From contig NC_085867.1 in assembly GCF_034702125.1 (NCBI RefSeq), positions 42,795,983 to 42,859,982 on the forward strand: 64,000 nt of DNA, given 5' to 3'. Within the stretch, counting starts at the first letter, position 1, and the number at the start of each line of letters is the position of its first letter. Positions 21,835 to 32,224 of this stretch are shown here, piece by piece. The notes under the pieces are model-generated. The model saw only the letters and a program-made list of their open reading frames with translations, was not told the DNA's origin and did no database searches. The position numbers and the translations under genes are program-made. The stretch is from Engraulis encrasicolus. Its lineage: Eukaryota; Chordata; Actinopteri; Clupeiformes; Engraulidae.

Positions 21835-22548
21835 CTACCACCCAGAATGCTCTATGGTTAATCATAGTGCAGTTATGAAGCTGTCAAAAGCTTGTGGGCT
21901 ATGGCTGCAGCGAAATCAACATGAAAGGGTTAATATCTGAAATTGGCACATCACCCACTCTTATCCTGATGGGTAAGTGTTGGACAACTACAAACAGCAA
22001 AACCAAACAACCCACTATGAGATATAAAGCCACGTTTGGCGAAATGTTGGCCTTTGTGTCTCCGACTTGGAAAATCAGGCTTTTTGGGTGAATGCCCCGC
22101 CCCCAAACATGCATGACCCCACCCCCACTGATGTACATACCTCACCACCTGTTCTTATACACATCCCACCATGTAAACAAACACAAAATAAGTATGGTAT
22201 AGGGTATTTGGTCAGCATAACATGAATTGGGAGCCAAAGACTGTTGTAATCTATGGCTGCAGCACATCAAGCATAAAAGGCTCAATATCTGAAAATGCTC
22301 AAGGGATATCACCGGGCATCGTCTGGAATCTTAATAGGTACACCTTAGGCAACCACAAACTGCAAAGAAAAAAACTTTATCAGACGAAACTGGGTTCGGC
22401 TGATATTTGGCTTTTGGCTGCCGGACTATAAGAGGAGGTAATTGTTGTGCTTTTCCTAAAAGTCCTTTATAGCGTTCTGACATAGTAATAGTAGCATTTT
22501 GAAGAAAAATAAATAAATATTAAAATAGGTCTATCAAGTACACCAGCA

Positions 22549-22550
<2 letters not shown>

Positions 22551-22643
<93 letters not shown>

Positions 22644-22742
22644 AGTGCAGGTAGAAGGTGCGGTGTGTGTGTCTGTGTGTGTGTGTGTGTGTGTGTGAGT
22701 TGTGTGTCAGTGTGTGTATGTTTGGGTTTAGTGCAGAAAGTA

Positions 22743-22806
<64 letters not shown>
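22551..22806. repeat. (GT)n microsatellites, three blocks
   Basis: GT runs at 22551-22641, 22670-22698 and 22744-22812 separated by similar spacers (tttagtgcaggtagaag, tttagtgcagaaagtac), so the unit GT-run plus spacer was itself duplicated. Confidence 0.95.
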
Positions 22807-22811
<5 letters not shown>

Positions 22812-22949
22812 CATGTTTTTGAGTTAGTGCAGGTTGAAAGTTCAGTCACAAATATAGTAGTGCAGGTGGAATGTTCAGTCGCAGATATGGTGGTGGGGAT
22901 GGGGGGGGGGGTGTCAGTGGCCTTGCTGGCTAGAGGCTGACAGTGGAGG

Positions 22950-23002
22950 GAGAGTGGGTTGAGTGTTCAGTATCTTGATTGCTTAACACTCAACCCACTC
23001 TC
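22950..23002. repeat. perfect hairpin
   Basis: gagagtgggttgagtgtt and its exact complement aacactcaacccactctc are separated by a 17-base loop. Confidence 0.9.
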
Positions 23003-23751
23003 GGCAGAGGACACGCCTCTCACATGACAGACTTCTCTGAAACACATAGGAAATAGAATAGAAAGAACATGTGAGATATAAAAATATAACAATTTGGTGT
23101 CCATACAGTGTGCATGCATACACTGTACAGTAGGTGTAAGTACAGTCATAACATTAGCCATGAAAACATCACATACCTAAACCTTGACGATGTCACTCTT
23201 TGCCTTCTTAAGAGGTGCCATTCCTGCACTGACGTTTGCTGCCTTGTGCTCTCCTCAATTTGTTTTGCCATGCTGTATGGGGTTTCCAAAGACGCTATAT
23301 GGAGTTGTTGGTGGAATGTGAAAACAAAGGAACACTTTCTGGGTTCCAAGTGGTAGTCCTCCAAAGGTAGGGATGGTCTTGGTGGTGCGATGGCATGCAA
23401 GGTGGTTTTTGGAGGGTTTCCTAGTGGGAGGAAGTAGGAGAGGAGACTCCCTTCTTGGACCTTTCCAAAGGTGCAGTCTACCAGAGGGACATCACTTGAG
23501 ACCTCCATGGTGGTGATGAGGGGAGCAGTTTCCCTGGGCATCCCTTCATATGCAGACTTCAGGTGTGAAAGGGTCATGTCTGGAAGCTCGCAGGTCATGT
23601 TGCTTGCTGCTTTGTACAAGTTACTCCTGAAATCACAACACATATTCATGTACATGACATGTACAGTTAAATGATTTGTTTTTAATATAATTTAAGTTTA
23701 TATTACATTGCAAACTTATTTTTTTAACATTCTAGTTGTTGCATGTCTTAA

Positions 23752-25462
23752 CCCTTATGTTGTGTTCGGGTCATTTTTGACCCGTTTTCAAGTTTTAGTG
23801 TGAAAAAAACACACTTTCCTTTATTTTCTTGGAATAAGGCTTCATCTAATCCTCAGTCACAATCATTTCAATACAAAAAAAATATGTTTTATCATTTTAG
23901 TAAATTTTAAAGGTCCAAAAAAAAAAAAGTTACATCTGTGGTGTTCGGGGGTCAAAATTGACCCGGTATAGATTTTAGGTTGTTTTATGCATTTCTGAAA
24001 AGCTGTTGGTTGCCCTTTGTCTTCAGTTTGGTGATTTATGGTGAGGAAAATATATTTCTTGCCTGAACTTTTTTTTTGCCAGCTTTTTGATATCACAAAT
24101 CCAATATGGCCGCCGGACAGTCCCATACACTACAATATAATAATAATAATAATAATAATAATTGTATTTGTATAGCACTGTGTCATACAAGGCATGTAAC
24201 TCAAAGTGCTTAACAAATGGGAAAAAACATTGTTAGAGATAGATTTAAAAGGAGAGGTATAGAGGAGAGGCAGAAAAAGCAGGAAGGCAGAGGAAGAAGA
24301 GATAGACAGAGAATGTAGAGTCATAAGGTCAACGTAGGTTAGGACCAGGATTCTTAGATGTGTAAGGTCCATAGTGGCTGGGCCTATCATAAGTCATAGA
24401 TAGTCACACAGAGATTGGGCGCTCAGGTGCGGCCCCTGGTGGCATCAGGGGTGAGGAAAAACTCCCTTTCGCTTGATTCATAGTTTGTGAGGGGGAAAAA
24501 AAGCTCAGTGAGGTCTGAGAAAAAAGACCCCCTGTAGTCAATATGTCATATCTCCTGTTGTGAAAGGAGTACAGATGTATTTCTGGTGTCTACTCATATG
24601 TTTTCATGGTCAGGGAATCCATTTCTGCATTATATAATGAGATTTTTTGCACATTTGTTAACAAAATACATTTTTGCACATTATTTTTTCCAAAAAACGT
24701 ATCAAAAATTCATAATGGCACCCAAACCTGTAAAACTGGTCTTATACTTTCCATAAAGTTGATGTGGCAATGACATAATGGTCCATGTTCATGGCATAGG
24801 GGATTCAGATGAATAGTGTGACTTTTTTCATGTTCATTGAGGTGTTCATTTCCAATACCTTTGCATTAGATTGGCAGAATAGCTGTGACTCGGACAGAAT
24901 TGTTATTTTGTATATTTACCACACTAAAATCATATAAATATTGAAAAACACCAAGTCAACATATTTAAACATTGATTTTATGCACTGAAAAACTAATTTA
25001 GTTGACATTTGGTCTTTATCCTGCTATAAATCTCTTTGGGTTGGTTTGGACCTCAACACCACAAATGCCACTATTGATGATATTTTTCAATATTAGAGAA
25101 AAACCAATAAAATAAATTTGGGGGTTGTTGTACTCTCATATCAGCTGTAATACATGGACAACATAACCACTAATTGTATCACTTTAGGAGGTATTAATAG
25201 TGAATTTATGCAGATTTTGATAGTTTTGGTCATCAAAAACGATTTGCATAATGTAAGATAAAAGGCCAGTAAAGTCAAAAAGATGAATACATAAAGTAAT
25301 ATTTCCATGGATATGAATACATACCAAGTTAGCCATGAGATGAAAAACAATATTTGATGATAACTAGTGTTTTGGGGTATTTTATGGCTGAGTTTTGTTA
25401 TCACGGGTCAAAAATGACCCGAACACCACAGGTGTATGCAGCTTACGAACACAACACAAGGG
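23752..25462. mobile_element. piggyBac-like non-autonomous element with TTAA duplication
   Basis: Flanked by TTAA at 23748-23751 and 25463-25466. Ends are cccttatgttgtgttcgggt and acacaacacaaggg. Subterminal gggtcatttttgacccg and cgggtcaaaaatgacccg are inverted, each also self-complementary. TTAA duplication with CCC..GGG ends is the piggyBac signature. No transposase. A SINE/LINE-like piece is inserted at about 24128-24470. Confidence 0.88.
24128..24470 (-). mobile_element. SINE/LINE tail within the piggyBac-like element
   Basis: An (ATA)n run is followed by attgtatttgtatagcac and ctcaaagtgcttaacaaa, which recall the conserved 3' tail of L2-mobilised fish SINEs, and by gaggaaaaactccctttc. 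Orientation is inferred from the simple repeat at one end. Confidence 0.5.
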
Positions 25463-25466
25463 TTAA

Positions 25467-26685
25467 CCTTATTCCTTCAGTCAGTCGCCTATCTCTCAGT
25501 GTTGCTGATATAATTGTCATTTCATTGACTGGACCAGGTTTGAAGCCCTATATGCAAAACAACAGTTAAAATTGTGTTTCTTAGTTGTGTGATTCATGAT
25601 TAGTGCAACAATCAACAGTTTGTGAATATATTTGTGGTCTAAACCTGAGTCCAAGGCTTATGCTACTGCTGTTCCGTGTCCGTGCAGCTTAATGTGGGTG
25701 GTACAGCAGTCTGTCAGTCTGGCAGTAATCGGCGGACTGATACAGCAGGGCTCCAACATGGTTGCACAAGGCAAGGCCGGCTACACATGAGCATGTGTGG
25801 GACAGCTTGCTGTCTTTCAGAACAACCTGGGGAAAACATGTTGTTGCACTTAGGCCTGGTAGTATAATGTATAAAGTATACCAAAAATCTAAACTATTTA
25901 GTGATACTATTTAGTTATACTATGCCTATACTTCAGCCAGGTTTTCTTAATAGATTATGGCCTACATAATCTACATTTTGCTTATTTAAGTTTATATTAT
26001 ACACAGTCATGTACCTGCACTTGCAGTCATACATTCAATGAATTTAATTTGAATAAATCATGACAACAACTATGTCCTTTCACCGCAAAGCCAGAAGCAG
26101 CCTATGCTTCACCTGCATCTACAACACTGGACAAAAACACCACCAGGTGTCGCAAAAGTTACTGCCGTTTAGGGGCGTATTTATTCAAATAGGAAACATT
26201 TCCTAGTATTTCCCTACACTCAGTCCATGTGGTGCCTCCCTTTTCTTCATAGATCTGAAGCAGTTTGCCCTTACTGACACCTCTCCTGCCTCATTCTTGT
26301 TAGACACTGAGAAAGACAAGTGGCGTCCGTAGAGCCAAGAGCCAATTACGTTTAAAACTGTCAACAACGGTATGATTATAGGACACAACAGTACACACAG
26401 ACATTAGGCCAACAAATACTAATCTGACCGTCATTAGATGAATGTTGTCCTCATACAGTGCCTGAGGTAAATCTGGCATACATATTCCCTGGTGTGTGCA
26501 GGTAGTGCAGGGGCCGATATATTGTTTTTTTAATGTTTTCTTACAGACTTATTAACAATTTAGAGTAGAGTACACACAAATAACTGGGCCGATTTTTTGT
26601 CCTCGCCAGTCCTGGCAGAGCTATAGGTACATACATCTGGTGAAAATCAGGTGATACAAATACATCATAGGTTTATGTTGGTTAG
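25467..26685. other. no gene recognised
   Basis: AT-rich sequence without convincing exons, repeats with paired ends or RNA genes. Confidence 0.5.
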
Positions 26686-26974
26686 GACCTCCATCTTAAC
26701 CATGACACGCCCCCACCATAGGCCTAGCAGTAGATTCTTGCCAAGGCCCCCCTTACATAGGTGGCGCCACACTATTTTTGCGCACCCCTTTATATCCCAC
26801 AATAGTCTAGGTCTTTGAACATTAGTATCATTATCATTATCATTATTTTATAAATCCCAATGCGGAACTGACTCAGAAATGCAGTAGATTATAACAATGC
26901 AGTTCATAACAAAAGGGATTATTTGTGGTTTATTTTAGCTATTCAATTTATCCAATTATTTATTTTGCCTTTCC

Positions 26975-27185
26975 TGCCACCCTGTTCAGCCACAGACTCC
27001 GTGCTTTCACCTGCAGGACTGACAGACTAAGGAAGTCCTTTGTCCCATGGGCAATTCAGCTGTTTAACAACACACAGAAGGACACTAAGAAGAACATCAT
27101 CATAGGGGACTGGACTGCCTGAGATGCCAGAGCTGGCCCAGCCCGGGAAATCTCTTGGTGTGTGTGTGTGTGTGTGTGTGTGTTT

Positions 27186-27241
<56 letters not shown>

Positions 27242-27395
27242 TGTGCGTGTGTGCGTGTGTGTGCGTGTGCGTGTGCTGTCCAATAACTGCACTAAGGAAC
27301 TTTTGACCCTTGACCACTGGACATACTTGTTTTTCCTGCTTACCACAAGCAAATACTGTGATCTGTCGGAGCTGGCCCAGTTACTGGGGAACCTC

Positions 27396-27466
<71 letters not shown>

Positions 27467-27467
27467 G

Positions 27468-27498
<31 letters not shown>

Positions 27499-27885
27499 TG
27501 TGTGCTTGCCTAAAACACTTACCTGTACTTTACTGTGACATTGTAAGAATGTTCAACCCCTATCATACTCTGTACACTGCCTACTTCTACATACTATACT
27601 ATATCATAGATGTATCCATCAACACTTGTTGTCTACCTTAACTGACAGAGTATGTTTTTTTCTGCTTTGGTCTATCCCAACTCACAGAATGTCTTTTTGC
27701 ACAATTACCTTTTCTACATTTATCTCTATTATTTTATTTTATTTTCCCCACCCTGATGACTATTCCTGTGTTTATTTTTGTCTTGAAATGTCCATGTGGG
27801 CTTTTGTGTATTTGTGTATTTATGTAAGCTACTGGATACCTGAATTTCCCCCTGGGGATCAATAAAGTTACTCTACTCTACTCTA
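26975..27885 (+). mobile_element. 3' end of an L2/Rex1-type LINE
   Basis: Translation near 26985-27070 gives HRLRAFTCRTDRLRKSFVPW followed by AIQLFNN, like the C-terminus of LINE ORF2 proteins. After two long GT blocks the sequence ends ctgaatttccccctggggat, caataaag and (TACTC)n, a typical LINE 3' terminus. Heavily 5'-truncated. A related tail is at 39340-39436. Confidence 0.7.
27158..27505. repeat. (GT)n microsatellites, two blocks
   Basis: GT runs at 27158-27277 and 27399-27505 inside the LINE fragment. Sequence before each (gccagagctggcccag, cggagctggcccagtt) is similar, so the blocks are duplicated units. Confidence 0.93.
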
Positions 27886-28364
27886 CCCTGCCACGGCCCC
27901 CCTAGCACCTCCTCGCGCCCCCACAGGGGTCCCCGGCCCCCACTTTGAAAACCACTGAGTTAGGAAGCTGTGCTCTAAGGTATTACATGACTAAATTCGA
28001 TTACCTATACAATTGTTTCCCTCATTTCAGGTTCAAGCAGTCGTCAGCCAAGGCTTTTCCACCACAGAGGGACTTACCAGTTTATTGGCATGCACTTTTT
28101 GTTTGAAATGCATACTTCATACATCTGCTTTTATTGTCATTTAATTTGTTTCAGTTTTACACTTTTTTCTGTGTTCAGTCCTCAACAGGATTGATGTGCT
28201 GGGCTGAATGCAGCAAAGGCACACAGAATTGCCTGCAGGTGTGAACTTTCTATGGTGGTACCTGGATACTTTTCTTTTGTGTGCTGTGATGGGCACTTTA
28301 CATGATTGTTCTGTGAAGTGCCCCTCCCACCCATCCCCCTCTGAGTAATGCTGCGCCTCTTAGG

Positions 28365-28440
28365 GTAAGTTCCAATATGCGACCTGGCTTCCTCCACTTG
28401 TGCTTGTGACCTCGTACCAGGAAGTAATATGTCATGATGA
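28365..28440. mobile_element. solo end of a TTCCAATATG-type MITE
   Basis: About 75 bases (ttccaatatgcgacctggct, cctccacttgtgcttgtgac, aggaagtaatatgtcatgat) match one half of the complete copy at 41643-41945. The other end is missing. Confidence 0.65.
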
Positions 28441-28631
28441 CAGCAAATACAAATGACAACAGCACATACAGTATATCAAGAATGTTATATTTGCTGTCTT
28501 TGCTTTAACAAATCCACAGCTTTCAGGTTTTGCCCATGTCAATTTACAAGTTACATGTAAAAGAGACCACACTGTGTAGCTTATTCTCTTACTATAAAAG
28601 AGCATTGCACCATCTTGCAATTACTTTCATG

Positions 28632-28773
28632 ATGAAGCAGTGCTGCTTTTGCTAAGCAACGAGCATGCTCACTTTGCCAGTTTGATGAATTCTGGTTAGA
28701 ATTTTCTAACCACAATGCATCAAACTGGCAAAGTGTGTATGCATGCTGCCTAGCAAAAGCAGCATGGCTTCAT
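28632..28773. repeat. long near-perfect palindrome upstream of the acidic-protein gene
   Basis: Two ~70-base arms with essentially no spacer: atgaagcagtgctgcttttg pairs with the region ending caaaagcagcatggcttcat, and the middle gccagtttgatg pairs with catcaaactggc. A few mismatches remain. It could be a minimal MITE or a cruciform-forming site. Confidence 0.85.
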
Positions 28774-28893
28774 CGCGATCGAGCCCAGGGGCAGCCCTAG
28801 GGGTGGGGCTGGAGGAGGTACTAAGGAACAAAGCTTAGGACCTCATTTGCTCAACACAAAGGGGTGGGACAAGTGTGAAAGACCTACAACAGA

Positions 28894-28900
28894 TTTAAAA
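28894..28900 (+). promoter_or_regulatory. TATA-like box before acidic-protein gene A
   Basis: TTTAAAA sits 66 bases before the ATG at 28960. The related gene C has TTTATACA at nearly the same distance (37861, 67 bases before its ATG). Inferred from position only. Confidence 0.35.
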
Positions 28901-28959
28901 CAGGAGATTTCCTCAGTGCTTCCCCACACAGCAGATTCTCTCTGAACTCGGAACTCACC

Positions 28960-29499
28960 ATGGCTAGCAGACTTTTTGAGGACAGAGAGCTGTCAGTCAA
29001 AGAAGACCACGGGCCTGAGGAAGACCAAATTTGGAGCGAGGAGAAGGAGTTGTCCAACACCAACACCAGCAGCTGCAGCGGCCTGTCCTCAAGTGGAGAC
29101 GATGGTCTGTCAGATGGTCTGTCCTTGAGTGAAGACGACAACCTGTCCGACAACCTGTCCTCAAGCGAAGAGGATGAAGAAGAGGAAGAAGATGAAGAAG
29201 AAGAGGAAGAAGAAGACAAGCTGTCTACGGAGGACGCCACCTCGGCTCCCCCGGTGGCGGTCAGACCGAGGAAGCGTAAGCGCCTGGAGGAGGTGGGCCT
29301 ACACAAGCGCTTGGCACGCTTTAGGGAAAGTCGTCTTGTCCTTCAACAGAAGCTGGCACAGCCCAGGGATTATTGCACCAGGTTTGGGTACATGGTTGCA
29401 GACATCCTGAGGACGGTGCCGGAGGACGAGAGGACCGCTGTCATGAATCCCACCATCAACAAAATGTATGATTTGATTAGCATATATGCAAAGAAATGA
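28960..29499 (+). CDS. small acidic nuclear-type protein, gene A (uncharacterised, single exon)
   Basis: A 179-residue single-exon frame. ATG at 28960 sits in a good context (caccATGG). The first ~90 residues are rich in Ser, Asp and Glu, ending in an almost pure Glu/Asp run (about 69-85). PRKRKRLEE at about 102 looks like a nuclear localisation signal. The C-terminus (FGYMVADILRTVPEDER, then NKMYDLI) resembles the short BESS-like interaction helices of MADF/Myb-type factors, but weakly. MASRLFE and the 35 bases upstream match gene C at 37928 (MAKRLFE). In gene C an intron interrupts the protein just before RKRRRLE; gene A is continuous there. No known function. A chromatin or transcription adaptor, or a transposon accessory protein, is possible. 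Confidence 0.65.
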   Translation: MASRLFEDRELSVKEDHGPEEDQIWSEEKELSNTNTSSCSGLSSSGDDGLSDGLSLSEDDNLSDNLSSSEEDEEEEEDEEEEEEEDKLSTEDATSAPPVAVRPRKRKRLEEVGLHKRLARFRESRLVLQQKLAQPRDYCTRFGYMVADILRTVPEDERTAVMNPTINKMYDLISIYAKK

Positions 29500-30119
29500 C
29501 ATCCATTGAAGCAATGTCATTAGCCTGGACTTTGAACTTTATCATTTAGCGTATTTCAAAGAAGTAATTTTAGGCTCGTTTTTTTGAAGGACGTTGAGCT
29601 TATTGTTTTGCTTTTTGTGTTTTATTCCGTTTTGGAGATTTGTTTTGGAGAACAAAATGTTACCTTGTGAGAAATTACTCATTGAACAATTAAACAAACT
29701 CCTAGTACTTGGAAATAGTTGGATTTTCATCTCTTTAACATGACGTCAATCAATTCTTCCCATACAGGCCTACCGGTACTTTATCCTACAAAAGAATTTA
29801 TATGGTTCCTCACTGAGGGGAGTAGGCCCATTTCTTGGCATGTTCTGATAGTCATCGTCAGTCACCAACATGTTGGCATTTGAGTGGTGACGCTCTCAAT
29901 GAAGCCCCATTTAGCATTGAGGCTCATTTTCTATGACTCACTGCCTTATCTGCAATGATGCAGGAATGAGAAAGTGCATGGGAAGGAATCCAATGAGTTG
30001 TTCACTGACAGTGTTCACAGATGCCTTGATGAACACAGAGAAACCCAGGCTTTCATTGGGAACATTTAACAGCAGTTTAGCCTAGTTCTATATGAAGGGG
30101 GACAAAAGAGGGACACTGA

Positions 30120-30477
30120 GCAGGAATTGGTCAAAAAAGGTACTGCAAGTATGCTGCTCATTGAAACTGGGTTGGCTATCACCAAATTTGATATTTACAT
30201 GAAAGTTTACTGAGTAATAAACAAATATTTTCTAGTATGGTCCAAGTAGAGTCATTTTTGCAGCTAAAAATGGCTATTTTTTGGAAATTCAAAATGGCGG
30301 ACCATGGAAAAGGTCCCCTTTATATGTATGAAAAGTGCCATTTTTCCAGTCATAATGAATACTTGAATTTGATGGTGGTGGTAAGTATTCATGAAAAAGG
30401 GGACATTAGTGAATGGGCAACATGAATTCTGGAAATAAACAACCAAAAATCTCACACAATGTCACTTTAAAAAAAAA
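30120..30477 (+). mobile_element. TTAAAGGTGCAC-family repeat, copy 2
   Basis: Shares gcaagtatgctgctcattg, attcaaaatggcggaccatg and gcatgaattctggaaataaa with the 9154 copy and ends acaatgtcactttaaa. Confidence 0.72.
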
Positions 30478-30639
30478 AAACCCACCTCCAGTCAGGTATT
30501 TCGGCAGCATACAGACAGGTCCAGGAATAGTTTTTGTTCTGGCCCACCACACTGAATCCAGAATAGGCTAGGCCTACAGTTAGAAAAATGTGTTGTAACT
30601 TAGAGCTTCATGTGTAAGATTGTGGCCAGAATATGTGTT

Positions 30640-30800
30640 GCAACCACGTTTCTCATTGAAATTGTGCTGCCTATTGCCAAATTTGATGTTTTCATGAATA
30701 TGTACAAGTAATAAACTAGTATTTACTAGTGTGATCAAAAGTTCAGTAAGTTTTGCAGGTAAAAATGTCTATTTTTGGAAATACAAAGCGCATAAGAAAT
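30640..30800 (+). mobile_element. TTAAAGGTGCAC-family repeat, copy 3 (partial)
   Basis: Central part only (gtgctgcctattgccaaatt, gtaagttttgcaggtaaaaa). Confidence 0.6.
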
Positions 30801-30873
30801 ACACAGAAACACAAGTGCATACCGGTATGCCAAGAATGTAAAAAAAAAAAAAAAAAGCATTAAGGGTTTAGTG

Positions 30874-31197
30874 CAGGGTGCAGAACCTTTTTCATTCGAG
30901 GGGCCACTTCCAATTCGTCCGAGGGCCGTAAAAGTCCTCAGAAGGCCGTACTATGAACACAAACCAGGATTTCCCCCTGCACTTTTAGGCCTAATGGCAG
31001 CCACCTTTAAAACAGTCCCCGTCTTCCTTATGTCCCCTGAATAAAACGTAATTTGTATTGCAAATATATTTTCTAATATTCCTTTACAAAATATGTCATA
31101 TTTCATGTGAAGCTGCATAACATTAAAATTATACCGGGTCAAGATAAAACGGCCTCAAGGGCCACAAATGGCCCTCGAGACAGGTTCCCCATCCCTG
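30874..31197. mobile_element. hAT-type MITE
   Basis: Starts cagggtgcagaaccttttt and ends aggttccccatccctg; inner gaggggccac / gccctcgag are inverted. 8-base flanks gtttagtg (30866-30873) and gattagtg after the end agree at 7 of 8. Confidence 0.8.
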
Positions 31198-31214
31198 GAT
31201 TAGTGGATTCTAGT

Positions 31215-31552
31215 TAGTAGCGTAAAATTGTGGCCAGAGGTATTGCAACTATGCTGGTTATTGAAACTGTGCTGCCTATAGCCAAATTTGATCTTTTCAT
31301 TCATATAAAGAAATAATAAGCCAATATTTAGTATGACCAAAGCACAGTAAGTTTTGCAGCTAAAAAAATTCTATTTCTGGAAATTCAAAATGGCGAACCA
31401 TGGAGAAGATCCCCCTTTTCATGTATGAAAAGTGCAATTTTCCCAGTCATATTGAAAACTTTTGTATTTGTTAAAAAAGGTAACATTTGTGAATGGGCAT
31501 CATGGATTCTGGAAATGATACAAAAAAAATATTACACGGTGCACCTTTAAGT
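31215..31552 (+). mobile_element. TTAAAGGTGCAC-family repeat, copy 4
   Basis: Contains tgtggccagaggtattgcaa, tcaaaatggcgaaccatgga and catggattctggaaatga, and ends cacggtgcacctttaa. Confidence 0.72.
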
Positions 31553-31649
31553 CCCAGTAAAATATGAGAATGCATAGGATTTTTCGTCTGTGTTTTCATT
31601 GCCATAGTTTAACAGGGGAGCGTGTCTGTTTCAGCGTAATATTTTAGGC

Positions 31650-31945
31650 CAGTGATTCTCAAAGTGTGGTCCGGGGACCATTGGTGGTCCGCGACAGAGC
31701 TCAGGTGGTCCACAGGGGGATTTCTACTTTTCCAAGACAAGCTAAAAGGCTATATTTGTAAAATTATTACAAGTCATATTTTCACCACAATAAGTCTTGT
31801 AGATGTAATAAAAAGTAAGGGATGTGTATCAAAATTAACAGTGTCGAATTAGCACCCGTCAACTGTCTATTCAGTTCACAGGTGGTCCCTGAACATATTT
31901 TGGGGTACAAAGTGGTCCTCGGCCTGAAAAAGTTTGAGAATCACT
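31650..31945. mobile_element. hAT-type MITE, CAGTGATTCTCAAAGTG ends
   Basis: Ends cagtgattctcaaagtgtgg and tttgagaatcactg; exact 8-base duplication ttttaggc at 31642-31649 and 31946-31953. The end sequence resembles the Charlie/Tip100 groups of hAT. Confidence 0.92.
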
Positions 31946-32023
31946 GTTTTAGGCCTATTGATCCAACAGCATATTGTTACTCCATGTAGGCTACCCATTT
32001 CTAAGACTTCATTCAAATGTAGG

Positions 32024-32224
32024 CAGTGGTGTAGTCTACGTAGAGCGCAGGTATACGGAGTATATACCCACTTAAAATTTCATTTCAGGGATTTCAGTAT
32101 ATATATATATAATTGATTGATCCATTGTTTTTAATAGAACAAATATATACAGTATATCCACTTCAAAGAATGCTCAAATATAGCCTACAGTATACCCACC
32201 ATAAAAAAGTAGACTACACCACTG
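32024..32224. mobile_element. hAT-type MITE, CAGTGGTGTAGTCTAC ends, copy 1
   Basis: Ends cagtggtgtagtctac and gtagactacaccactg are exact complements; duplication aatgtagg at 32016-32023 and 32225-32232. The second copy is at 63229-63418. Confidence 0.95.

Larger units (their letters stand above)
18817..22428. mobile_element. DNA element with long inverted ends, inside the YqaJ intron
   Basis: Left end tagtccgggagcc and right end ggctgccggacta are inverted, and the match continues inward for about 150 bases (for example gattccagacgatgcccggt at about 18905, whose complement is at about 22310). The element encloses the CXC-domain frame on the minus strand, a CA microsatellite and a hAT MITE. 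No clear target duplication was found. The long inverted ends and its own coding frame suggest it is separate from the Harbinger unit. Confidence 0.65.
18027..23626 (-). pseudogene. YqaJ-type exonuclease of an ISL2EU-like transposon, split by a large intron and a stop codon
   Basis: Read on the minus strand. One exon, 23626 to 23177, has splice signals at both sides and encodes the start of the YqaJ/lambda-exonuclease fold (IEESTRQQTSVQEWHLLRR, RVTSSRF). The next, from 18526, gives LEPKAIEMY, a G-S-S-P-Y-G motif (usually GASPDG) and the catalytic-type LVEVKCPN. It then reads YYWQV, a TAG at 18248-18246, and continues in the same frame with GQLLISGLKW and DFVVYTEDD down to 18027. A Gln codon changed to TAG is the simplest reading. 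These nucleases act with the transposase of ISL2EU elements. The 4.6-kb intron is swollen by the element at 18817-22428. The first exons upstream of 23626 are not identified. Confidence 0.75.
26740..27957. mobile_element. old hAT-type element carrying an inserted LINE fragment
   Basis: The left part (caaggccccccttacata, gcgcaccccttt) and right part (ggggtccccggcccccactt, ending gaaaaccactg) match the element at 42357-42769 upstream of nup54. The LINE piece and GT runs lie between. Terminal duplications were not resolved. Confidence 0.6.

Noticed and set aside
28884..29306. 140-residue Ser-rich frame on the minus strand
   Set aside because: Complement of the acidic region of gene A, without start context or splice sites.
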